Numbered from the stretch's first letter, positions 1 through 5,443 are shown. The stretch is DNA of 6,475 bases from Deltaproteobacteria bacterium (GCA_030643245.1 DAOWME010000176.1:1-6475); one strand, 5' to 3'. The notes: generated by a model not told the origin, from the letters alone. Translations and numbers: made by a program.

Positions 1-40
1 GAGATGCACAAATGGGGAAGTTATTTTGGCCTCGTCCCTT

Positions 41-127
41 AGCTTAATAGCTGTGAATTGCTAGCACACATAGTCATGAACTAATTGATATAATTGACTA
101 AAAAATGGGATTTCCTATACGTTCAAG
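41..127 (+). repeat. Left arm of an 87-bp inverted repeat
   Basis: This arm matches the reverse complement of 2319-2405. Positions 78-127 pair without mismatch with 2319-2368 (50 bp), and 41-77 pair with 2369-2405 with seven or eight mismatches. The two arms enclose about 2.2 kb carrying the PEBP gene, the permease remnant, riboswitch 1 and orf104. No transposase and no clear target duplication lies outside the arms. It may be a dispersed genomic repeat present twice in opposite orientation rather than the ends of one element. Confidence 0.9.
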
Positions 128-458
128 TTAAATACGGTGTAAGGTGTAAGGATTTGACCTTGCACCTTGACCCGCTCAGCATGTTCTCGTTTTTGCCGGG
201 AAAGCCTAATAAAAAATGGTACTTTCTATACATTTCAATTATAATGTATCCGCAGGTAATGACGCTTTCGTCACCCCTTATAAACCCTTAGATAGTGTAT
301 ATCCAGAAAAGAGGATTTTTGTTCAAGATCAAGGCATGCGAAAAAAATAACCGCGTGCATATGTTTAATATTCCAAGGATTATTTTTTGAGCATAACGCA
401 GATATTGTGCAAAAAGACCATTTATGGATGGACACTAGATAGAGAAGGAGGTAGTAAT
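128..458. other. Gene-free leader region with small hairpins
   Basis: No credible gene is seen in these 331 bases. Three small structures stand out. A hairpin at 141-168 has 11-bp arms AAGGTGTAAGG and CCTTGCACCTT with one G-U pair. A degenerate direct copy of the inverted-repeat inner end lies at 210-240 (shared TAAAAAATGG and CTATAC). A 5-bp hairpin TGACG-CTTT-CGTCA lies at 260-273. The A/T-rich 340-440 stretch could hold the promoter of the PEBP gene, but no convincing -35/-10 pair was found. Confidence 0.5.
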
Positions 459-974
459 ATGTTTACGCTTAAGTCATCAGCCTTTGTTGATGGAGGAACG
501 ATCCCCGAAAAGTACGCTGAGAATAACAATGTGTCGCCGCCCCTGGAGTGGGAGGACATACCTGCCGGGACAATGAGCTTTGCGCTGGCAGTGACGGATC
601 CGGACGTGCCGGAGGCCTTTAATTTCCCCCGGGTCTTTGTTCACTGGATGATTTACAATATCCCGGTTTCAGCCACGGCACTTACTGAAGGCGCAAGCCC
701 GGGCGGTGATCTGCCGCCCGGCGTAAATGAGCTGAACAGCGATTTTGTAACCTTCGGGATGCCGGGCTATGGCAAAGGGTATGGGGCTCCGTGGCCCCAG
801 GATGCGGCACACAGGTATGTCTTCACCCTGTATGCTTTGAAAACATCCTCCATAGAGATCCCCGAAGTGGCTGATTATGGGGAATTTGTGAAGACCGTGC
901 TGCCGCAAACCATAGCCACTGCAACGATCACAGGGCAATACGGTCCCTCGAAGACCCCCTTACCCGGCAACTGA
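459..974 (+). CDS. PEBP/YbhB-YbcL family protein
   Basis: A 171-residue protein of the phosphatidylethanolamine-binding (Raf-kinase-inhibitor-like) family, bacterial YbhB/YbcL branch. The cellular role of this branch is poorly defined; members have a small anion-binding pocket. Family marks are visible in order: the N-terminal SPPLEW segment (residues 26-31), TDPDVP (46-51), VHWMIYNIP (61-69), GYGAPWP (107-113) and HRYVFTLYAL (118-127), with the pocket Asp, His and Gly-Pro residues in place. The length is near the usual 150-180 for intact members. The ATG at 459 is preferred to the longer reading from 387 because AAGGAGG lies at 445-451 and the family homology begins here. There is no signal peptide, so it is probably cytoplasmic. 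The gene stands alone, ending before a palindrome at 980-1008, and has no evident link to the tetrapyrrole genes downstream. Family is secure, function is not. Confidence 0.93.
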   Translation: MFTLKSSAFVDGGTIPEKYAENNNVSPPLEWEDIPAGTMSFALAVTDPDVPEAFNFPRVFVHWMIYNIPVSATALTEGASPGGDLPPGVNELNSDFVTFGMPGYGKGYGAPWPQDAAHRYVFTLYALKTSSIEIPEVADYGEFVKTVLPQTIATATITGQYGPSKTPLPGN

Positions 975-979
975 GAGGG

Positions 980-1008
980 TTTTTAGCTTCCGAGGGAGCT
1001 GCTAAAAA
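980..1008. terminator. Palindrome after the PEBP gene, possible terminator
   Basis: TTTTTAGC at 980-987 is matched perfectly by GCTAAAAA at 1001-1008, around a 13-base loop that can pair further. It begins six bases after the PEBP stop codon. The arms are A/T-rich and no run of T follows the stem, so it may be only a weak or bidirectional terminator. Confidence 0.4.
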
Positions 1009-1026
1009 TATCCGAATCACATAAAG

Positions 1027-1060
1027 AGCAAGAAAGTGCCAAATTTTAGCAAGAAAGTGC
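1027..1060 (+). repeat. Two 13-bp direct repeats
   Basis: AGCAAGAAAGTGC occurs at 1027-1039 and again at 1048-1060, 21 bases apart. The pair sits directly upstream of the point where the permease fragment begins, so it may mark the junction of the deletion that removed the front of that gene; this is inference. Confidence 0.6.
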
Positions 1061-1089
1061 GAGCATGGGATGGACTTGCTATATAAAGT

Positions 1090-1383
1090 GTGGCATCAGT
1101 ACAAAAGTGGGTATTCCTCGGCGCCGGGCTCGCAACAGCAGCAGCGGTGTCCCTGGCAGGCCCCATCGGATTTGTGGGCCTTATCATCCCTCATGCTGTG
1201 CGGCGGCTGTCAGGGGTAGACTATCGCCTCGTTCTTCCGGCCTCGTTTTGCATGGGAGGGGCATTCCTCACAGTGTGCGGCCTCGTGGCGGGCACGGTAG
1301 TAGCGCTTACGGAGATGCCTGTCGGGATTATCACCGCGATGATTGGGGCCCCTCTCTTCTTGAGGATCCTCTTCAAGAGGTGA
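1090..1383 (+). pseudogene. BtuC/FecCD-family ABC permease, 3' fragment
   Basis: This frame gives 97 residues that match only the C-terminal part of FecCD-type permeases, the membrane subunits of ABC importers for cobalamin, heme and iron-siderophores. Recognisable blocks are LAGPIGFVGLIIPHAVRR (about residues 22-39), which includes the ATPase-contacting region, and MPVGIITAMIGAPLFLRILF near the end. Intact members have about 320-350 residues, so roughly the first 230 are missing. A TAA in this frame at 1084-1086 and the lack of a good ribosome-binding site before the GTG at 1090 show it is not a shortened functional gene. No ATPase (BtuD-like) or binding-protein (BtuF-like) gene is present. 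Its position before a cobalamin riboswitch, near a periplasmic CbiK, suggests it came from a corrinoid or heme uptake operon; substrate is inferred. Confidence 0.85.
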
Positions 1384-1415
1384 GAGAAGATGCATTCATA
1401 GCTCATCAAAAGAGC

Positions 1416-1445
1416 TTGACAATGATCCTTAAAGATGTTAGATAT
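1416..1445 (+). promoter_or_regulatory. Probable sigma-70 promoter for riboswitch 1
   Basis: A perfect TTGACA at 1416-1421 lies about 75 bases before the riboswitch. The -10 element is poor: overlapping candidates in TTAGATAT (1438-1445) fall 16-18 bases downstream. The same arrangement, TTGACAAT before a cobalamin riboswitch, recurs at 5041, which supports the call. Confidence 0.5.
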
Positions 1446-1492
1446 CTACCTTAAATTATACATTGCTCTTTAAACAATAATTTACTTATCAT

Positions 1493-1704
1493 AGGTTCCC
1501 TCATAGGGATTAAAGGGGAATCCTGTTAAGAAGCAGGAGCTGCCCCGCATCTGTGAGCAGGTACGAAATCCATGGGTTGGTTACCGGTTATCTAGTTATT
1601 GATTACCGTTGTTACTAATGACCGACTGAAGAGCCACTGTTTCGTTCAAACGTGAATGGGAAGGCATGGAGAGTAGGATGATCTGCGAGCCAGAAGACCT
1701 GCCT
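1493..1704 (+). promoter_or_regulatory. Cobalamin riboswitch 1 (aptamer)
   Basis: The conserved blocks of the cobalamin riboswitch appear in order: AGGTTCCC (1493-1500), AAAGGGGAATCCTG (1512-1525), GGAGCTGCCCCGCATCTGTG (the core, around 1536-1555), GAGCCACTG (the B12-box side, 1631-1639), TGGGAAGG (1657-1664) and GCCAGAAGACCTGCC (1689-1703). Such RNAs bind adenosylcobalamin or a related corrinoid and usually shut off B12 synthesis or transport genes. The long arm between about 1561 and 1625 is a peripheral variable region. The RNA is followed by an intrinsic terminator at 1806-1839, so control is probably by premature termination. The first downstream gene is an unrecognised 104-residue protein. 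Confidence 0.95.
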
Positions 1705-1805
1705 GTGATACTTATTTGTCATATGTCCTCCGAGGGGAGTTGGCAGGCAAGGGATGTGATGCCTGTCGGGTCTTGTGCCCGATCGGTGACTTTTGAGAAT
1801 TCCAG

Positions 1806-1839
1806 AGCCCGGTCTCCTTTTGGAGCCCGGGCTTTTTTT
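1806..1839 (+). terminator. Riboswitch 1 expression-platform terminator
   Basis: A 12-bp stem with one mismatch (1806-1817 with 1822-1833) and a TTTT loop runs into seven T residues (1833-1839). The CCTCCGAGGGGAG segment near 1727-1739, kept in both riboswitches, could pair with the stem's left arm as an antiterminator; that pairing is inferred. Confidence 0.9.
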
Positions 1840-1863
1840 GTGGGTACTTCAGGAGGTTAAGGG

Positions 1864-1887
1864 ATGGAACCGGGAGACAACCTTTAG
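1864..1887 (+). other. Seven-codon ORF with strong RBS, possible gene remnant
   Basis: AGGAGG at 1851-1856 is ideally spaced before an ATG at 1864 that reads MEPGDNL and stops at TAG. It lies between the terminator and orf104. It could be a leader peptide or, more likely, the surviving start of the gene originally controlled by riboswitch 1. Nothing shows that it is translated. Confidence 0.3.
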
Positions 1888-1918
1888 ACGAGAGGGTCTC
1901 AATGAAAGGAGAGAAACC

Positions 1919-2233
1919 ATGGACATTAAGATGCCAATTTCAGGCAACTGCTACTACCGAATGGTTATGCGGTTTCAGGATTGCGAAAGACCGGGGAGGT
2001 GCTTTCGGCTGAGGGTCGAGGAAATGACCCGGGAAGAGAAAAAACTCTTTGACTCTACAGGGGTTAAAGGGGATATTCCCACATGTAAGATCATGTTTTA
2101 TGACTTCGAATATTATCGTTTCCTGGAAGGAAGAATTACGGAAAACACAGGGGAAAAGTTGGTTCTTAGTATGGCTGGGGGAAAAGAATATGAGTTTTCC
2201 CCCTTTGTGTGGCCGGATGAAGCAAAGACGTAA
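1919..2233 (+). CDS. Hypothetical 104-residue protein behind riboswitch 1
   Basis: I do not recognise this protein. The ATG at 1919 is chosen because AAAGGAGAG lies at 1905-1913. The reading frame stays open further upstream to 1793, but that part runs through the terminator. The product is small, soluble and charged, with no signal peptide or membrane segment. Its four cysteines are at residues 11, 22, 28 and 56. The C-terminal half is rich in aromatic residues (FYDFEYYRF at about 60-68, then EYEFSPFVWPDE near the end), as in small beta-sheet domains. It is the first sizeable gene after a cobalamin riboswitch and terminator, so B12-dependent repression is expected. The four cysteines invite, but do not prove, metal or corrinoid binding. 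The gene and its good ribosome-binding site look real; function is unknown. Confidence 0.7.
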   Translation: MDIKMPISGNCYYRMVMRFQDCERPGRCFRLRVEEMTREEKKLFDSTGVKGDIPTCKIMFYDFEYYRFLEGRITENTGEKLVLSMAGGKEYEFSPFVWPDEAKT

Positions 2234-2318
2234 AAAGAGAGGGACAGTATTGGAAGGAAAGGGGCTTGTCTCATCGTGGGTGAGGCCTTAAGGAGAGTTG
2301 ATGCTTTTGTGTTTGTAC

Positions 2319-2405
2319 CTTGAACGTATAGGAAATCCCATTTTTTAGTCAATTATATCAATTAGTTCCTGACTATGTGCGCTAACCACTTACAGCTGTT
2401 AAGCT
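2319..2405 (-). repeat. Right arm of the 87-bp inverted repeat
   Basis: This is the reverse complement of 41-127, with 2319-2368 matching perfectly. It falls between orf104 and orf86. Similarity stops at 2318, where CC replaces the TT seen after 127, giving a sharp inner boundary. The outer part is more diverged and merges into the AGCT-rich repeats at 2394-2454. Confidence 0.9.
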
Positions 2406-2474
2406 GGTAAGCTAATAAGCTGGTAAGCCAAACAGCCTCAATAGCTTAACAGCTAACAGACCGCCCGAAGGGCG
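2394..2474. repeat. Nested short repeats and hairpin upstream of orf86
   Basis: AGCTGTTAAGCT at 2394-2405 is matched by its exact reverse complement AGCTTAACAGCT at 2443-2454. Between them AAGCTGGTAAGC occurs twice (2401-2412 and 2417-2428). A separate hairpin CGCCC-GAA-GGGCG follows at 2462-2474. The left inverted-repeat arm starts with the same AGCTTAA motif, so this is probably the outer, partly duplicated end of that dispersed repeat. Confidence 0.75.
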
Positions 2475-2499
2475 CTAACTTGAAGGGAGGTGATGAAAG

Positions 2500-2760
2500 A
2501 TGAAGACGGGGATCATAGTTTATATTGCCGATGCCGAAGGGATGGGTGATGATTTTGATATTGAGCGGGCCATACAGAGATTGGACTTAAAGGCAGATGG
2601 GATTGAAGTGGTTTCTCCGAGTGTAGGCCATTTTGATGTGATGGATGCCTGGTGGAGGCTTATTGTCAGAGGTATGAAGTCTATTGTCTGTTTGATGACC
2701 GAGGTGATCGATAATTCGGATCTCAGGCTTACGGGCAGCGAGCTCCGGCTATGTGAGTGA
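2500..2760 (+). CDS. Hypothetical 86-residue protein upstream of cbiK
   Basis: I do not recognise this protein by name. The start is well supported: GGGAGGTGA at about 2485-2493 lies a normal distance before the ATG at 2500. It begins with a hydrophobic strand, MKTGIIVYIADAEGMG, which resembles the first beta-strand of an alpha/beta fold. It continues with an acidic helix (DDFDIERAIQRLDL), GIEVVSPSVGHFDVMDAWWRL (about 34-54) and a second strand KSIVCLMTEVI (60-70). There is no signal peptide or transmembrane segment. The only cysteines are C64 and C85. It lies upstream of cbiK on the same strand, with a foldback element now between them. A role connected with tetrapyrrole metabolism would fit the context but rests on location only. 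Confidence 0.72.
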   Translation: MKTGIIVYIADAEGMGDDFDIERAIQRLDLKADGIEVVSPSVGHFDVMDAWWRLIVRGMKSIVCLMTEVIDNSDLRLTGSELRLCE

Positions 2761-2906
2761 GACATAGCTGGCATAAAATGACCAAAAACTTCTGCCGCCA
2801 TGCCATAATAGGTGTTCACACCGGCGGGATGTATGAGTAGCTGACCTGAGCTTAAATTAATGATATTCACGTAGAAAGATATGTCCAACCCTTTAATCAA
2901 TGATAT
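2761..2906. other. Spacer between orf86 and the foldback element
   Basis: No gene is supported on the plus strand. On the minus strand, a frame open across 2930 to about 2765 gives a plausible-looking peptide (LSSGQLLIHPAGVNTYYG and nearby), but its start lies inside the foldback element and its end runs antisense into orf86. It may be a coding relic or chance. Before the element inserted, this stretch would have led directly into the cbiK ribosome-binding site. Confidence 0.35.
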
Positions 2907-2915
2907 GAAATAAGG
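2907..2915 (+). repeat. Target-site duplication, left copy
   Basis: GAAATAAGG at 2907-2915 is repeated exactly at 3224-3232, on the far side of the foldback element. Depending on where the terminal repeat is taken to start, the duplication is 8 or 9 bp. Confidence 0.75.
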
Positions 2916-3223
2916 GCATCCTTCATACATCGGTTTACACTTTTAAAATTATGGCTGCTTCAACGGTGGTCAAATTTTAACCCGTGCAGAACTCGTATCT
3001 AAGTGAGCATAAAGAAAGAACAGCCTAAAGCTACTAAATTTAACCTATAGGCTTTGGAACTACAACCATTCAAAAAACGAGGCTTTCCCCCTGTTCTTTC
3101 TTAACGCTCACTAAAACGCTCAAACAGCTGCACGGATTAAAATTTAACCACCGTTGAATCTGTGCCGAGACCGTTTTTTTATTCGAAAGTGTAAACTACT
3201 TTATAACTTTTATGAAGGATGTC
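2915..3223. mobile_element. MITE-like foldback element, about 309 bp
   Basis: Most of this stretch is one large imperfect palindrome. Paired blocks, from outside in, are 2915-2927 with 3211-3223 (tips GGCATCCTTCATA and GACATCCTTCATA), 2933-2943 with 3186-3196 (11 bp perfect), 2959-2989 with 3128-3158 (29 of 31) and 3002-3023 with 3091-3112 (20 of 22), leaving a central loop at 3024-3090. GAAATAAGG flanks it directly on both sides. It has no coding capacity, so movement would need a transposase supplied elsewhere. It separates orf86 from cbiK and ends inside the cbiK ribosome-binding region. The transcribed RNA could fold into a very long stem that affects readthrough or stability. The family was not identified. 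Confidence 0.85.
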
Positions 3224-3232
3224 GAAATAAGG
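3224..3232 (+). repeat. Target-site duplication, right copy, overlapping the cbiK RBS
   Basis: This copy of GAAATAAGG supplies the first part of AAGGAGG (3229-3235), the Shine-Dalgarno site nine bases before the cbiK ATG at 3245. Because the target was duplicated on insertion, the site was preserved rather than destroyed. Confidence 0.75.
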
Positions 3233-3244
3233 AGGTATTTACTT

Positions 3245-4129
3245 ATGAAAAAAGATGTAGTCGTTTCCATTCTGGTTCTTCTATTAACTCTCGTCTTTAG
3301 CTTTACGGCGTTAGCCGGCGGGCATGGGGAAGGTAAGCCTATCAAAAAAGGCATACTACTGGTGGGCTTCGGTTCAAGCGTACCGGAGGCACAGGTTTCT
3401 TTTGAGAATATTGAGAAGAAGGTAAAGAAGGCCTTTCCGGGCATGCCCACCCGCTGGGCATACACATCCCACATTATTCGCCACAAGCTGGCCAAAGAGG
3501 GCAAGCAGCTTGATTCAGTGGAGATGGCCCTGGCAAAGATGATGGACGAAGGGTTTACCCACGTGGGGGTACAACCCCTTCATACCATAGCCGGCGAAGA
3601 GTACCATCAACTTGTTCAAAACGCCCATGCCTTCGGCCAAATGGCCGGCGGCTTTAAGCGTATCCTTGTGGGCTATCCGCTTCTTGCAAGGGAGGATGAT
3701 CTGGAGAGGGTAACAAAGGCAATTTTGGCCAATATCCCAAGAGACAGAAAAAAGAAGGACGCAGTTGTGCTGATGGGGCATGGCACTTCCCACCCCAGCA
3801 ATGCCTTTTATGCTGCCATGATGTATCATTTCCAGAGAGAGGACCCCAACATCTTTATAGGAACTGTGAAAAGGGCGCCCACTATTGACGATATTAAGGA
3901 GATGCTCGCGGAAAAGCATATCAAAAAGGCGTATCTCATACCTTTCATGTCAGTGGCCGGAGATTATGCCCGGAATGATATGGCAGGTGAGGGAGAAGAC
4001 TCGTGGAAAAGCATACTCACAAAGCAAGGGGTTACCTGTGTGCCAGTTCTCAAAGGAACGGCGGAGTATGATGATATAGTCGACATATGGGTGGATCACC
4101 TGAGAAATAGCCTTTCCCACTTTAAATAA
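3245..4129 (+). CDS. Periplasmic CbiK-like sirohydrochlorin cobaltochelatase
   Basis: A 294-residue protein of the CbiK class II chelatase family, which inserts Co2+ into sirohydrochlorin in anaerobic B12 synthesis. The ATG at 3245 follows AAGGAGG and gives a Sec signal peptide: MKKD, a hydrophobic core at 5-20 and an ALA-G cleavage site after residue 24. A longer reading from the ATG at 3212 would start inside the foldback element without a ribosome-binding site. An exported form is known in Desulfovibrio (CbiK-P), which binds heme. Family marks are GILLVGFGSS (36-45), VQPLHTIAGEEYH (109-121), VVLMGHGTSH (174-183) and VAGDYARNDMAG (237-248). Oddly, of the three metal-ligand positions of characterised CbiK, only the His of GHG (H179) is kept. 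The Glu of the GTVE motif is K209, and the His of AGDH is Y241. Export makes ordinary B12 synthesis unlikely; heme or metal handling is an alternative. Confidence 0.88.
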   Translation: MKKDVVVSILVLLLTLVFSFTALAGGHGEGKPIKKGILLVGFGSSVPEAQVSFENIEKKVKKAFPGMPTRWAYTSHIIRHKLAKEGKQLDSVEMALAKMMDEGFTHVGVQPLHTIAGEEYHQLVQNAHAFGQMAGGFKRILVGYPLLAREDDLERVTKAILANIPRDRKKKDAVVLMGHGTSHPSNAFYAAMMYHFQREDPNIFIGTVKRAPTIDDIKEMLAEKHIKKAYLIPFMSVAGDYARNDMAGEGEDSWKSILTKQGVTCVPVLKGTAEYDDIVDIWVDHLRNSLSHFK

Positions 4130-4174
4130 AACTCCTCTTCCCTTAATTGAGCAGTGGGTCATGTTGAAAAAAGA

Positions 4175-4276
4175 TCGACCTGTGCAGTTGAGCAGGTTTA
4201 CCGCTTAAAGCAATCCTGTTAACTGAATCATCAGAGACGCTTCAAGACACTAGGTTTGTGTAACTGCACAGGTCGA
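4175..4276. repeat. Foldback repeat between cbiK and cbiL
   Basis: TCGACCTGTGCAGTT at 4175-4189 is matched exactly by its reverse complement at 4262-4276, around a 72-base interior. The left end is repeated at 5529-5559 (14 identical bases, then a looser match), so it is a dispersed sequence and not a private hairpin. It fills most of the gap between cbiK and cbiL. The run of A on both outer sides makes any target duplication unreadable, and it has no terminator-like T tract. Confidence 0.75.
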
Positions 4277-4299
4277 AAAATATTAGGAGCCAGTGTGGG

Positions 4300-5013
4300 A
4301 TGAAATACGGAACACTATACGGCATAGGGGTGGGACCGGGAGACCCGGAATTCATAACCATCAAGGCAACGAAGATATTGAGGAAGGTGGCGGTCGTGTT
4401 TGCGGCAGCCTCCACCAAGAACAGGTACTCGTTGGCAGTGGACATCGTATCCCCTCATCTTACCGAGGGTATGCCCGTGGAGTCTCTTGGGTTCCCAATG
4501 ACCAGGGATAATGAGATACTTAAGAGCGCATGGCAGGATAATGCCAGGAAGGTAGCGAAAACCCTTGAAGAAGAAAAAGATGTTGCCTTCATCACCCTGG
4601 GAGATCCCATGACATACAGCACCTTTGGTTACGTCATGCACACCATAAAGAAGAGTTACCCTGACATTCCAGTTAAGGTTGTTCCCGGCATTACCTCGTA
4701 TCAGGCTGCCGCTGCATCTGCTGGCCGCGTTTTGGCCGAAGGCGAGGAATCATTTACCGTGGTTTCCGGTGCCTTGGGGGCTGAAAATTTGAAGGAGATA
4801 GTTGACCACACAGATAACTTGGTCATGCTCAAGGTCTACCGCAATTACAAAGAGATCATCGATACCTTGAAGCAGCTGGACCTTACTGACAATTCGATTC
4901 TCATCTCCCGATGCGGGCTGGATGGAGAACAGATAGTACAGAACCTGGAAGACTATTCAGACAGTGTTCCCCCCTACCTCTCGCTACTTCTCATTAGGAA
5001 GAATTCGGCATAG
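4300..5013 (+). CDS. Precorrin-2/cobalt-factor-II C20-methyltransferase
   Basis: A 237-residue member of the CobI/CbiL branch of the tetrapyrrole methyltransferases. It methylates C20 of cobalt-sirohydrochlorin (cobalt-factor II) with S-adenosylmethionine, giving cobalt-factor III, the first committed ring methylation of anaerobic cobalamin synthesis, in the cytoplasm. The N-terminal GTLYGIGVGPGDPE (4-17) is the family's glycine-rich loop. FITLGDPMTYSTFGYV (97-112) is the second signature and is typical of the C20 enzyme. VKVVPGITSYQAAAAS (125-140) lines the SAM site. Length is normal and no residue appears missing. AGGAG at 4285-4289 precedes the ATG. It acts on the product of CbiK-type chelatases, but the neighbouring CbiK looks exported and altered, so a separate cytoplasmic chelatase elsewhere would be expected. 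It ends in TAG, showing that amber is an ordinary stop in this genome. Confidence 0.93.
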   Translation: MKYGTLYGIGVGPGDPEFITIKATKILRKVAVVFAAASTKNRYSLAVDIVSPHLTEGMPVESLGFPMTRDNEILKSAWQDNARKVAKTLEEEKDVAFITLGDPMTYSTFGYVMHTIKKSYPDIPVKVVPGITSYQAAAASAGRVLAEGEESFTVVSGALGAENLKEIVDHTDNLVMLKVYRNYKEIIDTLKQLDLTDNSILISRCGLDGEQIVQNLEDYSDSVPPYLSLLLIRKNSA

Positions 5014-5040
5014 ATACTGAATAGCGCAGCAACAAAAAAC

Positions 5041-5070
5041 TTGACAATCAGCGCTTGTGTAGTGTATACA
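5041..5070 (+). promoter_or_regulatory. Sigma-70 promoter for riboswitch 2
   Basis: TTGACA at 5041-5046 and TATACA at 5065-5070 are separated by 18 bases, about 50 bases before the aptamer. It is the better of the window's two riboswitch promoters, and both share TTGACAAT. Confidence 0.7.
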
Positions 5071-5122
5071 GATACACAATCTGATTGCTATTCTGTTCTT
5101 TGAAGAATAGTTTGGCTGTTAT

Positions 5123-5342
5123 AGGTTCCCTGTCAGGAATTAAACGGGAATCCTGTTAAAAAGCAGGAGCTGCCCCGCATCTGTAAGTAGGGACAAAATC
5201 CATAGGTTGGTTATCTGTAATTGGTTAATCGTTATTGATTACCGGTGTTACTGATGATCGACTGAAGAGCCACTGTTTCGGTGTAATAGCGGAATGGGAA
5301 GGGGTGGAGAGTAGGACGATCTACGAGCCAGAAGACCTGCCT
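5123..5342 (+). promoter_or_regulatory. Cobalamin riboswitch 2 (aptamer)
   Basis: This is a second copy of the same aptamer class, in the same orientation and closely similar to the one at 1493-1704. Blocks in order are AGGTTCCC (5123-5130), ACGGGAATCCTG (about 5144-5155), GGAGCTGCCCCGCATCTGTA (around 5166-5185), GAGCCACTG (5267-5275), TGGGAAGG (5294-5301) and GCCAGAAGACCTGCC (5327-5341). A 22-base run (5259-5280) is identical to 1623-1644. The variable arm is longer here. A terminator follows at 5444-5476, so the regulatory unit looks complete, but no intact gene follows it. Confidence 0.95.
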
Positions 5343-5443
5343 GTGATATGTCTTGTCGGACACCCTCCGAGGGGAGCCGGTCGGCAAGAGATGTGGCGTC
5401 TGTTTGGGTTTGTGCTTTATCAGATATCGCACTATGAATTTGA

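Noticed and set aside
94..291. 65-residue plus-strand ORF beginning MTKKWDFLYVQ
   Set aside because: It lies in the inverted-repeat arm and following repeat. The same first residues appear on the minus strand from the other arm, so the similarity is of DNA repeats, not of genes; there is no RBS.
1065..1454. 129-residue ORF overlapping the permease fragment
   Set aside because: It is an alternate frame, rich in Arg, Gly, Ser and Cys. The other frame (1090-1383) shows clear FecCD permease motifs.
1666..1860. 64-residue ORF inside riboswitch 1, with a counterpart at 5235-5498 in riboswitch 2
   Set aside because: Both are chance readings through conserved structured RNA and the terminators; their similarity reflects RNA conservation.
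41..2405. Composite transposon bounded by the 87-bp repeats
   Set aside because: There is no transposase, no IS-like ends and no target duplication outside the arms.
2394..2454. CRISPR-like short repeats
   Set aside because: There are only two direct copies of 12 bp with a 4-base gap, within an AGCT-rich inverted repeat; no spacer pattern and no cas genes.
2520..2930. 136-residue minus-strand ORF
   Set aside because: Its second half is antisense to orf86, which has the better RBS, and its start lies in the foldback element. At most the 2765-2906 part is a coding relic.
3212..3244. Longer cbiK start at the ATG at 3212
   Set aside because: It has no RBS, lies in the inserted element's terminal repeat, and would put charged residues ahead of a well-formed signal peptide starting at 3245.
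3515..3919. Minus-strand ORF opposite cbiK, and similar ORFs opposite the PEBP gene and cbiL
   Set aside because: These are antisense shadows of strongly supported genes, without family motifs or ribosome-binding sites.
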